Source: a virus
Length of the DNA stretch: 31,057 nucleotides
Reading direction: 5' to 3' (one strand)
Virus record (IMG/VR): IMGVR_UViG_3300035698_006157
Location: 1-31,057 of that record
Position numbers and translations under genes: made by a program. Under the pieces are notes generated by a model. The model did no database searches. It was not told the DNA's origin and was given only the letters and a program-made list of their open reading frames with translations. This document shows, in pieces, positions 7,546 through 16,428 of the stretch (position 1 is the first letter of the stretch; every line of letters begins with the position of its first letter).

Positions 7546-9186
7546 TTATATTTCGATATCTCCTAGACCACCACCTTCTTCCCCATCACCTAAATCACCT
7601 TCATTTCCACCACTCTCGCCACCTTTAGGTTGAGCTGGTGATTGTTCTGCCTTTAACAATTCTTCATTTTCCTTAATCTTATCATCTGACCAATTTAATC
7701 CGTGCTTTAGTGCTGTTTTTCTAGCAAAGATAGGACTATCAACATCTGTATTGTTTACAAAATTAGCAAATCTAGAGAATTGTGCTTCAAGTACTTCACT
7801 ATTCTTCATATATGAGTAGTAGGATGGTGGGACTGCATTAATATCCATATCCTTTTCGGTTAAATGATAGTGATCCCAAATTCCCTTTAGTTTTAAGTGA
7901 GTATAGAAGATCTGTTTAACTGGTCTGACGAATTGTTGTACCATAGAATAGACAAACTTTTCAAATTTGATCTCATCTCTATTCATACCCACATTTTGCT
8001 CTGATGCAGCCTCACCAGTATATCTAGCATATGGTACTTTCATTGATTTGTATAGTTTTTGTACAAAGAATGTAACATCATCAATCTCTCCAAAATTTGT
8101 ATTTTGATCTAGAGTTGTAACATCAGTTCCTCTACCCGAAGCATCTTTAACAAACCAAAAGTCTTCAATAATATTTTTAACGTTTTGAGTTTGATCTACC
8201 TCTCCAGTGTCAGGATTATAAGTCAACTTCTTTCTATACTTATTGATAATCTTCTGTAAGTATTGTTCTGACTTGTTCTTAGGTAGATTACCAGTTGATA
8301 TATTGAATACAAGACGGTTGGGAGCGCGAGACAATCTACTAATAACTAGAGAATCTTCTAGTGCATCTAATTGCTTATAAGGTTTACGAGCATCGTGAAT
8401 AAAACTCTTAGGTAGTCTTAATACATTTGGTCCTGCTGTAACGAACCTTTGGGCATAAGATGGATACACACCTTCAATAAAGTCATATTTACCAGAATCA
8501 ACATAAGCGATTTGTGTTGTATCTGCTAGGATTCTAGTTTCTTGGTTCCACATATTTCTAATGATAAATGCATCTAAGGTTCCATCTGGCAAGTATTTAC
8601 AAACAAATTCTTCTGAATGCATGAACTTGATTTTCTTAACACCATTCTTTTTAATTTTACCATCATCATCATCAATAATAGACTCAAGACCATATTCACC
8701 CATTAGAACAAATTCACGGAACCACTTTAAGAAATTAGTCTTATAATCTAGTACATTTTTAGTAATGTGTTCGAATTCTCTTCGCAGATTCTCTCTGATA
8801 TTCTCATTAACTGCTAGGTTATTGTTCTTGATCTCTAATGTTAATGGTTCTCCACTTTCATCCTCGTTGTAGGCAGAATATACAATTTCATCCAACCCTT
8901 CAGAGACATACGCATTCTGTTCCATTTCTCTATAAAGGGATATTCTATCATCCTTGGATTTTTCAACCATAGCGATCCAAGACATGTAATCGAATGATCC
9001 AAAGGCTCCGTTCCCCATGCCGGAATCCATTTCCTTCTCGGCATAACCTCTTAGATTTTCGAAGTTTACATCATATTCTTGTGGATCGAGTGGATCTGTT
9101 ATGGATTGGACTTTCTCATCTTCGGGTTCGCCATAATTAGATCGGAAGAACCGAAATCTACCTAGATAATCACTAATCGAACTCAT
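7546..9186 (-). CDS. Portal protein, T4 gp20 family
   Basis: This 546-residue protein, close to the usual length of the family (T4 gp20 is 524), forms the dodecameric ring at the head vertex through which DNA is packaged and which the neck and tail join. Diagnostic stretches are LSRAPNRLVFNISTGNLPKN (about residues 285-304), EQYLQKIINKYRKKLTYNPD, IIEDFWFVKDASGRGTDVTT and FVQKLYKSMKVPYARY. Each matches the corresponding T4 gp20 segment (RLARAPERRVFYIDVGNLPK, MLEDFWLPRREGGRGTEITT). The C-terminus is Gly/Glu-rich. The start ATG overlaps the stop of a 47-residue gene in ATGA, so the two are translationally coupled. This is the firmest identification in the window. Confidence 0.97.
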   Translation of the reverse strand: MSSISDYLGRFRFFRSNYGEPEDEKVQSITDPLDPQEYDVNFENLRGYAEKEMDSGMGNGAFGSFDYMSWIAMVEKSKDDRISLYREMEQNAYVSEGLDEIVYSAYNEDESGEPLTLEIKNNNLAVNENIRENLRREFEHITKNVLDYKTNFLKWFREFVLMGEYGLESIIDDDDGKIKKNGVKKIKFMHSEEFVCKYLPDGTLDAFIIRNMWNQETRILADTTQIAYVDSGKYDFIEGVYPSYAQRFVTAGPNVLRLPKSFIHDARKPYKQLDALEDSLVISRLSRAPNRLVFNISTGNLPKNKSEQYLQKIINKYRKKLTYNPDTGEVDQTQNVKNIIEDFWFVKDASGRGTDVTTLDQNTNFGEIDDVTFFVQKLYKSMKVPYARYTGEAASEQNVGMNRDEIKFEKFVYSMVQQFVRPVKQIFYTHLKLKGIWDHYHLTEKDMDINAVPPSYYSYMKNSEVLEAQFSRFANFVNNTDVDSPIFARKTALKHGLNWSDDKIKENEELLKAEQSPAQPKGGESGGNEGDLGDGEEGGGLGDIEI

Positions 9187-9326
9187 CTATTACTCCCTTT
9201 TGTTTTTTCTTTACCGCTTTTTATAAATTGTTCTAATTTCTTAATAGCACTTTGCCATCTCACAATGTCTTCTTTTCTTATATCTAGATCTTGTTCCTTT
9301 AAATTATCTCTCAACTGAACACTCAT
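9183..9326 (-). CDS. Small 47-residue protein coupled to the portal
   Basis: This is a 47-codon gene with an ATG at 9326 and a TGA overlapping the portal start (ATGA). Its own start overlaps the stop of the upstream gene (TAATG), so three genes are chained without gaps. The product (MSVQLRDNLKEQDLDIRKED, then a WQSAIKKLEQFIKSGKEK segment) is highly charged and predicted helical, with no membrane segment or cysteines. No family is recognised. Perfect coupling to both neighbours argues that it is expressed. A portal or prohead assembly accessory role is a guess from position. Confidence 0.7.
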   Translation of the reverse strand: MSVQLRDNLKEQDLDIRKEDIVRWQSAIKKLEQFIKSGKEKTKGSNR

Positions 9327-10009
9327 TACTTTCCCCTGTTAACCACTATTCGATTCCCAGAATATCTATTGTTATTTATAAGTTGAATATATTCTTTATC
9401 AATAAAATAATATTCTCGTGTGTTATTATCTACAGAGTATGAGAAATTCTTAGGATATTTATTGATAATGAATTTAAGATCTGATTCATTGATTGAACCA
9501 TCTCGTTGAAGTGAAGTTCTGATTAGAGTGAAACAATCTGATATGGTTTGTACTTCAGGGGTTCCAGACCAAGGTATATATTGTTTAGGAACTCCAATAG
9601 TAACAACAATAAAAATAGCAGCAGATATCACAATCAAACTTACGACTTTCTTTATTGCTTCTAATTTATATACCTTTATTTCTTTTTTATGTTCTATTTC
9701 CTTATCTTCTCTACTTTGATAATCCTTTTCTAAAACTTCCACTCTATCATTATAAATCGAACTATTTTCCTTTAATGTTTTAGTTACTGAGTCGAGAAGA
9801 CCCACTTCTATTTTAATTGCATCTAATGCCATCTTAAGTGCTTCTTTGTGTCCTTCACATCTAATGCCACCAGAGGCCTTAAACTCTGCATAATTAATCT
9901 CTATATTTTTAAGATTACTTTCCAACTTCTCTATTCTTTCAGGAAGAGTCTCTATTAATCCTATTGTTTTTATGAATAATTCGTTTATGTTGTCGTTTTT
10001 GTTTTCCAC
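9326..10009 (-). CDS. Single-span membrane protein with long coiled coil
   Basis: This 227-residue protein starts with GTG at 10009, chosen because an AAGGA ribosome site lies just upstream and the start overlaps the previous stop (TAGTG). Residues about 5-45 and 65-120 are charged heptad-like helices. One membrane helix follows at about 122-142 (KKVVSLIVISAAIFIVVTIG). The last 85 residues are polar, including an EF-hand-like or helical stretch ending IVVNRGK. No family is recognised. A membrane protein between a tail-tube-like gene and the portal is unusual and could be a lysis, superinfection-exclusion or virion membrane-contact protein; the sequence does not decide. Confidence 0.8.
   Translation of the reverse strand: MENKNDNINELFIKTIGLIETLPERIEKLESNLKNIEINYAEFKASGGIRCEGHKEALKMALDAIKIEVGLLDSVTKTLKENSSIYNDRVEVLEKDYQSREDKEIEHKKEIKVYKLEAIKKVVSLIVISAAIFIVVTIGVPKQYIPWSGTPEVQTISDCFTLIRTSLQRDGSINESDLKFIINKYPKNFSYSVDNNTREYYFIDKEYIQLINNNRYSGNRIVVNRGK
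9373..9380 (-). promoter_or_regulatory. Possible intragenic late promoter TATAAATA
   Basis: A perfect T4 late consensus octamer on the minus strand lies inside the membrane-protein gene, 47 bases before the 47-residue gene and portal. In AT-rich DNA this may be chance. Confidence 0.3.
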
Positions 10010-10767
10010 TAAAGAATCCTTGTATTGTTCGTAATCGCATCCCCAAGAACAAACTGTGATATATCCATATCTGTTACCTTAAATGTACATTCAAAATCTA
10101 TTTCATCCGGAGAGTCAACGGCAAGACTAAGACCGGGGATCTGATCAATGATGATCTTATAACCAATCTTTCTACTAGTATCTTCATTCGCATTTAAGAA
10201 CTCAACAATAAACAAAGACTCTAATGCTTTTTGTGGTCTGTCTTTTGGTTCCTCTTGCTCAATTTGTTGATTAGAAAGACCTGTAGACCAATCCCATTTT
10301 AGGAACTGCCAATTCAACAGGGAACAATAGTTATTCAAATACCTATCTAATTTAAATCTTATACTAACGGTTCCTAGTTCTCCATCCCCAACACCGGGAT
10401 ACTGACTATTCTGCATTCCAAAGTAAGGAACAGGGATCATTGGAACGTTAAACTCAGGTAAAGAGATTCCACGAATTGCTTCATTAAGTCTATCTTGATA
10501 ATAGGATCTTAGTCTAAAGTGTGTCTCATCCGCATAGTAACCAGTTTGGGGTACATTAATAAACTGCCCCATGAATTGATTACCAAAATAAGGATTAGTA
10601 ATACTCTCTACAGGAGTATCATAAATCTGATTTTGTTCTGGTTGCTCTGATGGTGGAATCTTATTCTGAGCAACATTGATAACCTTGTCGGGACTCCTAT
10701 GGTTATTAGCTGGATCATTCCTGTCTTCGAGCTCAGGCATCGTTTCCCCTAAGATATTTTCTTTCAA
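10009..10767 (-). CDS. Tail-tube-fold protein (tube or tube-initiator type)
   Basis: This is a 252-residue protein. The first 75 residues are polar and Pro/Asn-rich. From about residue 130 the pattern fits the T4 gp19 / gp54 tube fold: VSIRFKLDRYLNNYCSLLNW, then FIVEFLNANEDTSRKIGYKI, and PGLSLAVDSPDEIDFECTF. These correspond to the strand-helix-strand core that stacks hexameric rings in contractile tails. A 252-residue length is larger than gp19 (163), so a tube-initiator or a head-proximal tube terminator is possible. It is the first gene of the head operon behind two TATAAATA elements. I am fairly confident of a tail-tube-related protein but not of its exact place. Confidence 0.6.
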   Translation of the reverse strand: MKENILGETMPELEDRNDPANNHRSPDKVINVAQNKIPPSEQPEQNQIYDTPVESITNPYFGNQFMGQFINVPQTGYYADETHFRLRSYYQDRLNEAIRGISLPEFNVPMIPVPYFGMQNSQYPGVGDGELGTVSIRFKLDRYLNNYCSLLNWQFLKWDWSTGLSNQQIEQEEPKDRPQKALESLFIVEFLNANEDTSRKIGYKIIIDQIPGLSLAVDSPDEIDFECTFKVTDMDISQFVLGDAITNNTRIL

Positions 10768-10806
10768 ATACTTATAAATTTATTTTAATAAGATGTATTA
10801 CATACA

Positions 10807-10814
10807 TATTTATA
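10807..10814 (-). promoter_or_regulatory. T4-late-consensus promoter TATAAATA (operon head)
   Basis: An exact TATAAATA on the minus strand, 40 bases before the first gene of the portal operon, in a divergent intergenic region. It is the best-placed late promoter in the window. Confidence 0.6.
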
Positions 10815-10860
10815 ACTACTAGGAAATAAAAAGTATAAAAAAGAACCAATCTTGTACGAT

Positions 10861-10868
10861 TATTTATA
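10861..10868 (-). promoter_or_regulatory. Second TATAAATA element, minus strand
   Basis: A second exact TATAAATA on the minus strand, 54 bases upstream of the first. It could be an alternative start for the same operon. Confidence 0.4.
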
Positions 10869-10886
10869 AAATATGAAGACTCCTAT

Positions 10887-10894
10887 CATAAATA
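10887..10894 (+). promoter_or_regulatory. CATAAATA element ahead of the amidoligase gene
   Basis: CATAAATA on the plus strand lies 47 bases before the amidoligase-like gene. The leader between them contains the ribosome site CAGGGAG. No sigma-70 pair is visible here, so late control is likely. Confidence 0.4.
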
Positions 10895-10941
10895 TTGTGA
10901 TATATTTGATCTGCATCTCAGGGAGTACATAGGTTGATTAT

Positions 10942-11706
10942 ATGTACAAAGGCAAAAGACGATTTGGTGTAGAGTTGGAATACGATTGCAGTTTTTCTGA
11001 TTTCAAACCTATAGCAAAAGAAATTATACAAGAAGTGTATGGTTCCGATTCCTGCTATTGTAGGGATGATAGATTCGATTCTACGTTTAAGTTAAGTAAA
11101 TGGCATATCAAGATAGAGAATTCATCTGTATCTGAGTTAACCACACCTATTTCTGTATTAGCAGATATACCAAAAATATGTAAAGTACTTAGAGGATTAA
11201 GAAAGAAGTTAATCAAGGGTGATCCTGCGGATTGTGGGATGCATGTTCATATAGATATACCAGACATCAATGAATACGAATGGTGTATCTTCTGGATGAT
11301 ATACGAAAAAGCAATACTATCTTGCTTCCCCGAAGAGAGAAGACATAATATATTTTGTACGAGAATAATTGATAAAGATAGAAAAGGAAAGAAGATACCT
11401 AGTTTATTGAAAGAATGCGTTGTTGCAGACAAAGAGATATTCAGTCTACATGATTACAAGAAAAGGAAAACGGTAGAGATAAGACTAGCAGAATCAACTG
11501 TTGATGCTGATTTCCTTTCATCGTGGGTTAAATTTCTTTTATCTTATTGTCAATATATCAAAACCCTAAACCCATACCTATCTTGTAATGAAAAGAGTTG
11601 CGATACCACCACACCAGAATTACTAGAAAAAATGACCTTGGATAATAAATCCAAGGCCATTATGATGAATCGATATCACAAATTCATAAGAGTTAAATAT
11701 TGGTAA
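10942..11706 (+). CDS. Amidoligase-family (COOH-NH2 ligase) enzyme
   Basis: This 254-residue protein matches the Amidoligase_2 pattern of ATP-dependent carboxylate-amine ligases related to glutamine synthetase and gamma-glutamyl-cysteine ligase. It has FGVELEYD at residues 8-15 (metal-binding Glu pair). KIENSSVSELTTP at 57-69 is the substrate-region Glu. CGMHVHIDI at 98-106 carries the signature His residues. VEIRLAESTVDADFLSSWV near 188-206 is the Arg/Glu plus Trp segment. Family members in phages and mobile elements are predicted to form peptide or protein amide bonds, and their substrates are mostly unknown. The gene stands alone on the plus strand between two minus-strand operons; its stop abuts the convergent neighbour's stop. 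The substrate cannot be read from the sequence. Confidence 0.75.
   Translation: MYKGKRRFGVELEYDCSFSDFKPIAKEIIQEVYGSDSCYCRDDRFDSTFKLSKWHIKIENSSVSELTTPISVLADIPKICKVLRGLRKKLIKGDPADCGMHVHIDIPDINEYEWCIFWMIYEKAILSCFPEERRHNIFCTRIIDKDRKGKKIPSLLKECVVADKEIFSLHDYKKRKTVEIRLAESTVDADFLSSWVKFLLSYCQYIKTLNPYLSCNEKSCDTTTPELLEKMTLDNKSKAIMMNRYHKFIRVKYW
11634..11658 (+). other. Strong hairpin near the end of the amidoligase gene
   Basis: CCTTGGAT and ATCCAAGG form a perfect 8-bp stem with a four-base loop inside the coding sequence. There is no U-tract after it on either strand, so it is not a classical terminator. It might slow convergent transcription or protect mRNA ends. Confidence 0.4.
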
Positions 11707-12750
11707 TTACTTACTCATAGTCCTCTTGACGATTTGTTCTACCAGCTTGTCTGCTTTTGACACTTCTTTAACTTCTTCTGCTGCGACCTTTGGTGGAACT
11801 ATAGATGGTTTGGGTTTAAATTCTGGTTTCTTTGCTTCTACTGGTTTCTCTTCTGGTTCTTCGCCTTCTGGTTTTTGACCTTGTGATAAAATTTTGATTA
11901 CTTTCTTAACATTAACAATCTGTTTATTTGATATATTATTCAATAGACTAACAATTACTTCTGATACGCCTGTCTGTAGTTGTTCACTACCTTGTAACAT
12001 TGCGTATGCTTTAGGGTTGATGTACCTAATACCCTTAAGAAGATTGGTAACTGCTACCTTGGTTTTTTCTACTGCGGCCTTATCTCTTCTATCTAACATT
12101 GCCTGTGCTTTATCACCCGCACGATTCTGACCACTTGCGGCCGCATCTTTAACGTTTTCAATACCCGCTCTGCTCTTTTCGTAAGCACTCTTCACCCCGT
12201 CAATGAACCCACTCCACGCACCTTCTTCAAAATCCTCAAGATCATCCTCACCTTCAGCAACACTAGATCTAGCAGATGTTGGTGTTACTCCTAGTTCTCC
12301 ACTTCGATTTGATAGATTTCTTCCAGCAAACTGTCTTTCGTGCCGCGCATCATTTCTATCACCCAATTCCCGTTTAGGTTCAAATTTAGGTGTTTCTTCT
12401 TGTCCTTTATCCATATCCACTTCAGACTCTGCTCTATTCAAGTCTTGGTCATTAAACTTTCCCTTTGCTCGTTTTAAGAATGCAACACGAACACTTTTAA
12501 GATCATTATCACTCATCTTTAGTTCATGTTTGTATCTTCCATACCAACCTTTATATCGTTCTAATGCTGCATCTTTCTCTTCAGAATCGAATTTTTCATT
12601 TAATAACGTTTCATTCAAACTTGCTATAGGATCGGTTTCTTCAGGAACATGTGGTGTCATTTCCTCATCGTACTCTTCTTTTAGGATCTCTTCGAATATA
12701 GAGATACCTGATACTAATTCTTCTTTTAATAAATCTTTACGTTCTTCCAT
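11707..12750 (-). CDS. Unidentified charged protein, candidate internal head protein
   Basis: This is a 347-residue protein. The N-terminus (KDLLKEELVSGISIFEEILK) carries a variant of the shared N-terminal motif. Residues about 45-110 are helical (ERYKGWYGRYKHELKMSDND). Residues 110-175 are disordered and mixed-charge. Residues about 180-285 are Ala/Lys-rich helices with a hydrophobic stretch (VSEVIVSLLNNISNKQIV). The rest is a Pro/Lys/Glu tail. No family is recognised. It has its own late-type promoter (TATAAATA at 12807), directly opposed to the tape-measure gene's promoter, and ends against the amidoligase gene. It could be an internal or tail-associated virion protein. Confidence 0.7.
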   Translation of the reverse strand: MEERKDLLKEELVSGISIFEEILKEEYDEEMTPHVPEETDPIASLNETLLNEKFDSEEKDAALERYKGWYGRYKHELKMSDNDLKSVRVAFLKRAKGKFNDQDLNRAESEVDMDKGQEETPKFEPKRELGDRNDARHERQFAGRNLSNRSGELGVTPTSARSSVAEGEDDLEDFEEGAWSGFIDGVKSAYEKSRAGIENVKDAAASGQNRAGDKAQAMLDRRDKAAVEKTKVAVTNLLKGIRYINPKAYAMLQGSEQLQTGVSEVIVSLLNNISNKQIVNVKKVIKILSQGQKPEGEEPEEKPVEAKKPEFKPKPSIVPPKVAAEEVKEVSKADKLVEQIVKRTMSK

Positions 12751-12806
12751 ATTATTATTCCTTTAAAGATAACAACATACTAAATAATTATAGAATTATA
12801 CATATC

Positions 12807-12814
12807 TATTTATA
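12807..12814 (-). promoter_or_regulatory. Late promoter TATAAATA for the 347-residue gene
   Basis: An exact TATAAATA on the minus strand, 57 bases upstream of the ATG at 12750, in the divergent gap between two virion-type genes. Confidence 0.5.
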
Positions 12815-12823
12815 CACTTCTCG

Positions 12824-12831
12824 TCTAAATA
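12824..12831 (+). promoter_or_regulatory. Late-type promoter TCTAAATA for the tail block
   Basis: GTCTAAATAAG on the plus strand, 31 bases before the tape-measure start. The same sequence (GTCTAAATAAT) precedes the 647-residue gene on the minus strand at 29874, which suggests a shared late promoter variant. Confidence 0.5.
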
Positions 12832-12861
12832 AGTAAGGAATTATTATAAAGGTTTTTAATT

Positions 12862-15126
12862 ATGGCAGAAGAAGAACTTAAGACTAATGGATTTGAATCT
12901 ATTCTTGAAAGATTTAAAAAGAAAGAAAGAATAGAAGATACAGAAAAGGACGATTCAAAAGTCCAAAGACCTACCAAAAAAGCAGAGAAAGCAGATTCCT
13001 CTACCCCACCAGAATCCGAGAAAAGTGATATATTTGGAAGTATGGGTGTTGGAGCAGATGGAGCAGCCGGAGGCGTTGCTGGTATATTTGGCGGCATGTT
13101 GGGTGGTGGTAAAGATTTTGCTAAGTCTGATGCCTTTAAGATGTTGACCGATAAGAAGTCTCAGAAATACGCACTTAATGTTAGAATCGTATCAGATCAA
13201 TTTATGGAAATGACAACTGGGGAAGAAGTAGTAGAAGAAAAAGAAAGTGGTGGGATTTGGGGATTCATTAAGAAAGCAGCAGGTTTGCTTTTGCTTGGTG
13301 GTGCTGGATTAACGATATTCAAAATGTTGGGAGTAGATAGTCTTGCTGAGGCTGGGCAATTGGCCGTAGGGAAAGTTACTGAACTATTCAACTATCTTGG
13401 TTCTGATGAATTTAAAGCTAGTTTGTGGTCAACTTGGGAATCGATAGATAAATGGTTTGATGATTTTGCAGCGAACCTAAAAGATGATTTGAAAGGGATT
13501 TACGAATGGGCAGGGAAATTTTGGGATGAGAATGAAGATACCTTTATAATGGTCGGAGAAACATTCTTGTCGATCTTTGAAGGTATAGGTAATTTTATAA
13601 AAGATAATCCATTATTGAGTATACTTATTGGTGGTGGAGTGATCGCTGGTGGTGGGATTCTTGCTACCATTTTGCCTGTCTTAACGGTTGCCTTGGGTCT
13701 TTTTAGTGGTATTCTGACTATTATAACGACTGTTGCTGGAGCCATTGGTACTCTCATTGGTGGTATTGGTACTGTTCTTGGTGGATTAGTAACGGTAGTT
13801 GGGACTTCCATTGGTGCAGTAATTGCTCCTCTTATTGTAATTGGAGTATCTCTTTATTCTCTCTATACACAATTAGACAGTATCATTTATCTCGCCAGTG
13901 AATATTGGAAAGATATGAAAGAGTATATATCTGGTCTATGGAATGATATGACCAATCTCGCTGGTGACTTTTTGAATAGTGTAGTATCCTTCTTCTCAGA
14001 CGCTGTTGATTCATATATTGCTATGTGGACTTCGGTTGGAGAAACAATTTGGGATGTGGTTAGTTCTATTGGTGAGTGGTTTTCTGGAATCGGGGAAACG
14101 ATCTGGGATTCCATTAGTGGTTTTGGTGAAATGATCACTGGTGTCTTTAGTGGTGCAATTGATGGTATAATTGGTTTGGTAAAGAAAATACCGGGTGTGG
14201 GGATGCTCTTGGATGGTGCTGGAGTTGTGGGTGATGCTGTTAGTGGTGCTTGGAATTCCTTATGGGGTGGAGATGAAAAACCAGAATCAAAAATAGAGAA
14301 TGTTGAGAGGGTTGCAGAGAAGAGTTCAGTAGATCTAGCAAGAAAAGATATAACTCAAGAACAACTTCCATTAATTAGTAAAACTATGTATGAAAATGAT
14401 ATTGCAAGAAAAGAAAAACAGAAAGAAAAAGAAGTAATTGGATCAGAAATGATTTCAAAAATGAAAGGACTAAAAGATGAGTATGATTCTACAGATGATC
14501 CTGCCAAGAAAAAAGAACTCGAACGACAAGCAATGCTTTTACAGTTCGTGATGGACGCGAAAGTAGATGCGTCCGAATATCAACGTGAGTTAAAAAAGAA
14601 GTTTGATTCTACAGATGATCTTGATGAGAAAGCAGAGTACACACAGAAGGCAATGGATGTAGATACTCATATGCTGGCCTTGGAAAAGAAATATCTCGAA
14701 AAAAGTAAATCGGATGCAGATCTATCCAAGTCTTTAGATGATAATTCATCAGAGTTATCAAAGGTTAATAAATCTACATCAGAGTTATCAAAAGTTAATA
14801 AAGAGGCCGAGTTATCAAAAGTTGATCCTCTCACAGCAGAGTTAATGAGAGCAAAAGAGAATGATCCATTTGCTATGCTCGATGGAGTAATAAACGGAAT
14901 TACAGGATCAATAGAAAAGATGAACTCAGGTAAGGGTCTTTTGGGTGATATTGTTAAGACTATGGATTCGCAAGCAAAGTCAGTTAGTAGTCAAGCAGGA
15001 GCAATGATGGCAACCTCAGCTGGTACTCCTGCTATCAGATCAAGACCGGGAGACGATGCATCAATGAAAGCATTATCGAGTTCTTTCCAATCTTCTGTCT
15101 TGAGTAAAACAATTGGTATGTCTTAG
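12862..15126 (+). CDS. Probable tail tape measure protein
   Basis: This is a 754-residue protein. The N-terminal 50 residues are charged (NGFESILERFKKKERIED), followed by Gly/Ala-rich sequence. The middle (about residues 125-470) is strongly hydrophobic, with several membrane-like helices and a Gly-rich block (about 250-330). Trp-spaced repeats of the type GETIWDVVSSIGEWFSGIGE follow. The C-terminal third is charged and helical, with two KxxYDSTDD/KKKFDSTDD repeats and three ELSKVNK repeats. Hydrophobic centre, Trp/Gly periodicity and long helices are usual for tape measures, which set tail length and help DNA cross the inner membrane. It heads the plus-strand tail block and is followed by tube-cap and baseplate-like genes. 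The call is from architecture and position, not a specific motif. Confidence 0.6.
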   Translation: MAEEELKTNGFESILERFKKKERIEDTEKDDSKVQRPTKKAEKADSSTPPESEKSDIFGSMGVGADGAAGGVAGIFGGMLGGGKDFAKSDAFKMLTDKKSQKYALNVRIVSDQFMEMTTGEEVVEEKESGGIWGFIKKAAGLLLLGGAGLTIFKMLGVDSLAEAGQLAVGKVTELFNYLGSDEFKASLWSTWESIDKWFDDFAANLKDDLKGIYEWAGKFWDENEDTFIMVGETFLSIFEGIGNFIKDNPLLSILIGGGVIAGGGILATILPVLTVALGLFSGILTIITTVAGAIGTLIGGIGTVLGGLVTVVGTSIGAVIAPLIVIGVSLYSLYTQLDSIIYLASEYWKDMKEYISGLWNDMTNLAGDFLNSVVSFFSDAVDSYIAMWTSVGETIWDVVSSIGEWFSGIGETIWDSISGFGEMITGVFSGAIDGIIGLVKKIPGVGMLLDGAGVVGDAVSGAWNSLWGGDEKPESKIENVERVAEKSSVDLARKDITQEQLPLISKTMYENDIARKEKQKEKEVIGSEMISKMKGLKDEYDSTDDPAKKKELERQAMLLQFVMDAKVDASEYQRELKKKFDSTDDLDEKAEYTQKAMDVDTHMLALEKKYLEKSKSDADLSKSLDDNSSELSKVNKSTSELSKVNKEAELSKVDPLTAELMRAKENDPFAMLDGVINGITGSIEKMNSGKGLLGDIVKTMDSQAKSVSSQAGAMMATSAGTPAIRSRPGDDASMKALSSSFQSSVLSKTIGMS

Positions 15127-15138
15127 TAAGGAGTTATA

Positions 15139-15894
15139 ATGGGATTACCAGCAGGTCATAATTTTACTCCCGGTGGTGGAGATAGTGCTAGTGGTCATAG
15201 TGAGATTGTTAAAACTGGTACTTACTGGTACTTAGAACCAATAGATGATAAACCAGAAAGAGGGAGTCCTAAAAAGGTATTCCTTCCTGTTGGTGATTCT
15301 GTATCAGCATCTTGGGAACACGAATGGTCATCAACACAAAACTTAGCAAAGAGTAATGCTCCATCCGAAATTGGCCTCGGTTTAATATCTTATGCTGCGG
15401 TGCGATATGCACAAAAGAAAGCAACAGGTGGTGGTGGTTTAGTGGTATCGACTACTGCTATGTATAATGATAGTAGAGCCCCAACTGTCACAATCAATAG
15501 TAAAGTACTATCCCCTAAGGGTGATGGATCACTCATGAAACTTTTAGAAATGTTAAGAAATTGTAGTAGTGGTATAGGTAAAGGAAACCCTACGCCGAAC
15601 GTAGCTAGAGGTACTATGACAGATGCTGGAATTTATACTCAATTTATAAACCATCCAACATTATGGAATGTTAAGCTCATTACGATTGGTGGAATGAAAG
15701 AAGATTCAACAGATATAAAATATTCATCTGCACAAGTAGTGGGACATTGGGGCGAGATGTATATTTCTAGATTGAATATTGAATTGTTTTCACCTTGGAT
15801 TGGTCTTGATCCATGTTATGCTAACATAAATCTTGATATGATTCACGCAAAACCGGGAATGAATATGTCCTCCCACCTTGGTCTTAAACAATAA
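15139..15894 (+). CDS. Tail-tube-like baseplate protein (gp48/gp54-type candidate)
   Basis: This 251-residue protein is Gly/Ser-rich at the start and beta-rich overall. It has segments such as VFLPVGDSVSASWEHEWS, PTVTINSKVLSPKG and TLWNVKLITIGGMKE, ending with YISRLNIELFSPWIGLDP. This strand pattern, and the position right after the tape measure and before a gp53-like gene, fits a tube-fold protein that caps the baseplate hub (gp48 or gp54 in T4). The start ATG is preceded by TAAGGAG, 12 bases after the tape-measure stop. I do not see a definitive motif. Confidence 0.45.
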   Translation: MGLPAGHNFTPGGGDSASGHSEIVKTGTYWYLEPIDDKPERGSPKKVFLPVGDSVSASWEHEWSSTQNLAKSNAPSEIGLGLISYAAVRYAQKKATGGGGLVVSTTAMYNDSRAPTVTINSKVLSPKGDGSLMKLLEMLRNCSSGIGKGNPTPNVARGTMTDAGIYTQFINHPTLWNVKLITIGGMKEDSTDIKYSSAQVVGHWGEMYISRLNIELFSPWIGLDPCYANINLDMIHAKPGMNMSSHLGLKQ

Positions 15895-15903
15895 GGATAA
15901 AAT

Positions 15904-16428
15904 ATGTCTATTAATCTCTCGGATATTAGAAATAAAACTTCTGAAACATTAAAAACTGATGAGATGTATGAGTATCCTCAGTCTATTAGATTATTTCTAT
16001 CTGATAATCGATATCCCAAATTTGATAAAAAATATACAAATCGAAGTCCACGATCTTTTATTTCCTTCTTCAATCATATTCCATATAATATAGACGATAG
16101 AGATCATGCATCAACACATGAGAGTTTTTGTAATATCTATTATACGTTTCTAAATGATAAGAGTGTTAATGAATATATTGATGCATACGTTGAAGATGGA
16201 GAATTTTGGGTTCACCCATATAGAAAATTTGAAAGATATGATATTATCTCAACTAGGTATTATCAAAATGATAGAGATTGGTGGGTTATTCCTCTCTTTA
16301 ATAAGGTATCAGATCCATTCATGGCAACCTTAGACTTCAATATTTTACGAGTACCATTCCTTGGGTTTATTGACAAACTAACCAAAAATCCATTTTACAA
16401 CTGGACCGGCGGTGAGAATATTTTATAA
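15904..16428 (+). CDS. Baseplate wedge protein, gp53-like candidate
   Basis: This is a 174-residue protein rich in Tyr, Phe and Asp. The stretch STRYYQNDRDWWVIPLFNKV followed by SDPF resembles the wedge-protein pattern (YYG-x-x-x-WW-x-I-x-x-x-N-x-I-x-DPF) found in gp53-type baseplate proteins. There that segment forms a LysM-like wedge domain. The N-terminal part (SINLSDIRNKTSETLKTDEM) is polar. It is last in the tail block, 9 bases after the previous stop, with AAGGAT as ribosome site. Context with a tube-cap-like protein and tape measure supports a baseplate role. Confidence 0.5.
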   Translation: MSINLSDIRNKTSETLKTDEMYEYPQSIRLFLSDNRYPKFDKKYTNRSPRSFISFFNHIPYNIDDRDHASTHESFCNIYYTFLNDKSVNEYIDAYVEDGEFWVHPYRKFERYDIISTRYYQNDRDWWVIPLFNKVSDPFMATLDFNILRVPFLGFIDKLTKNPFYNWTGGENIL

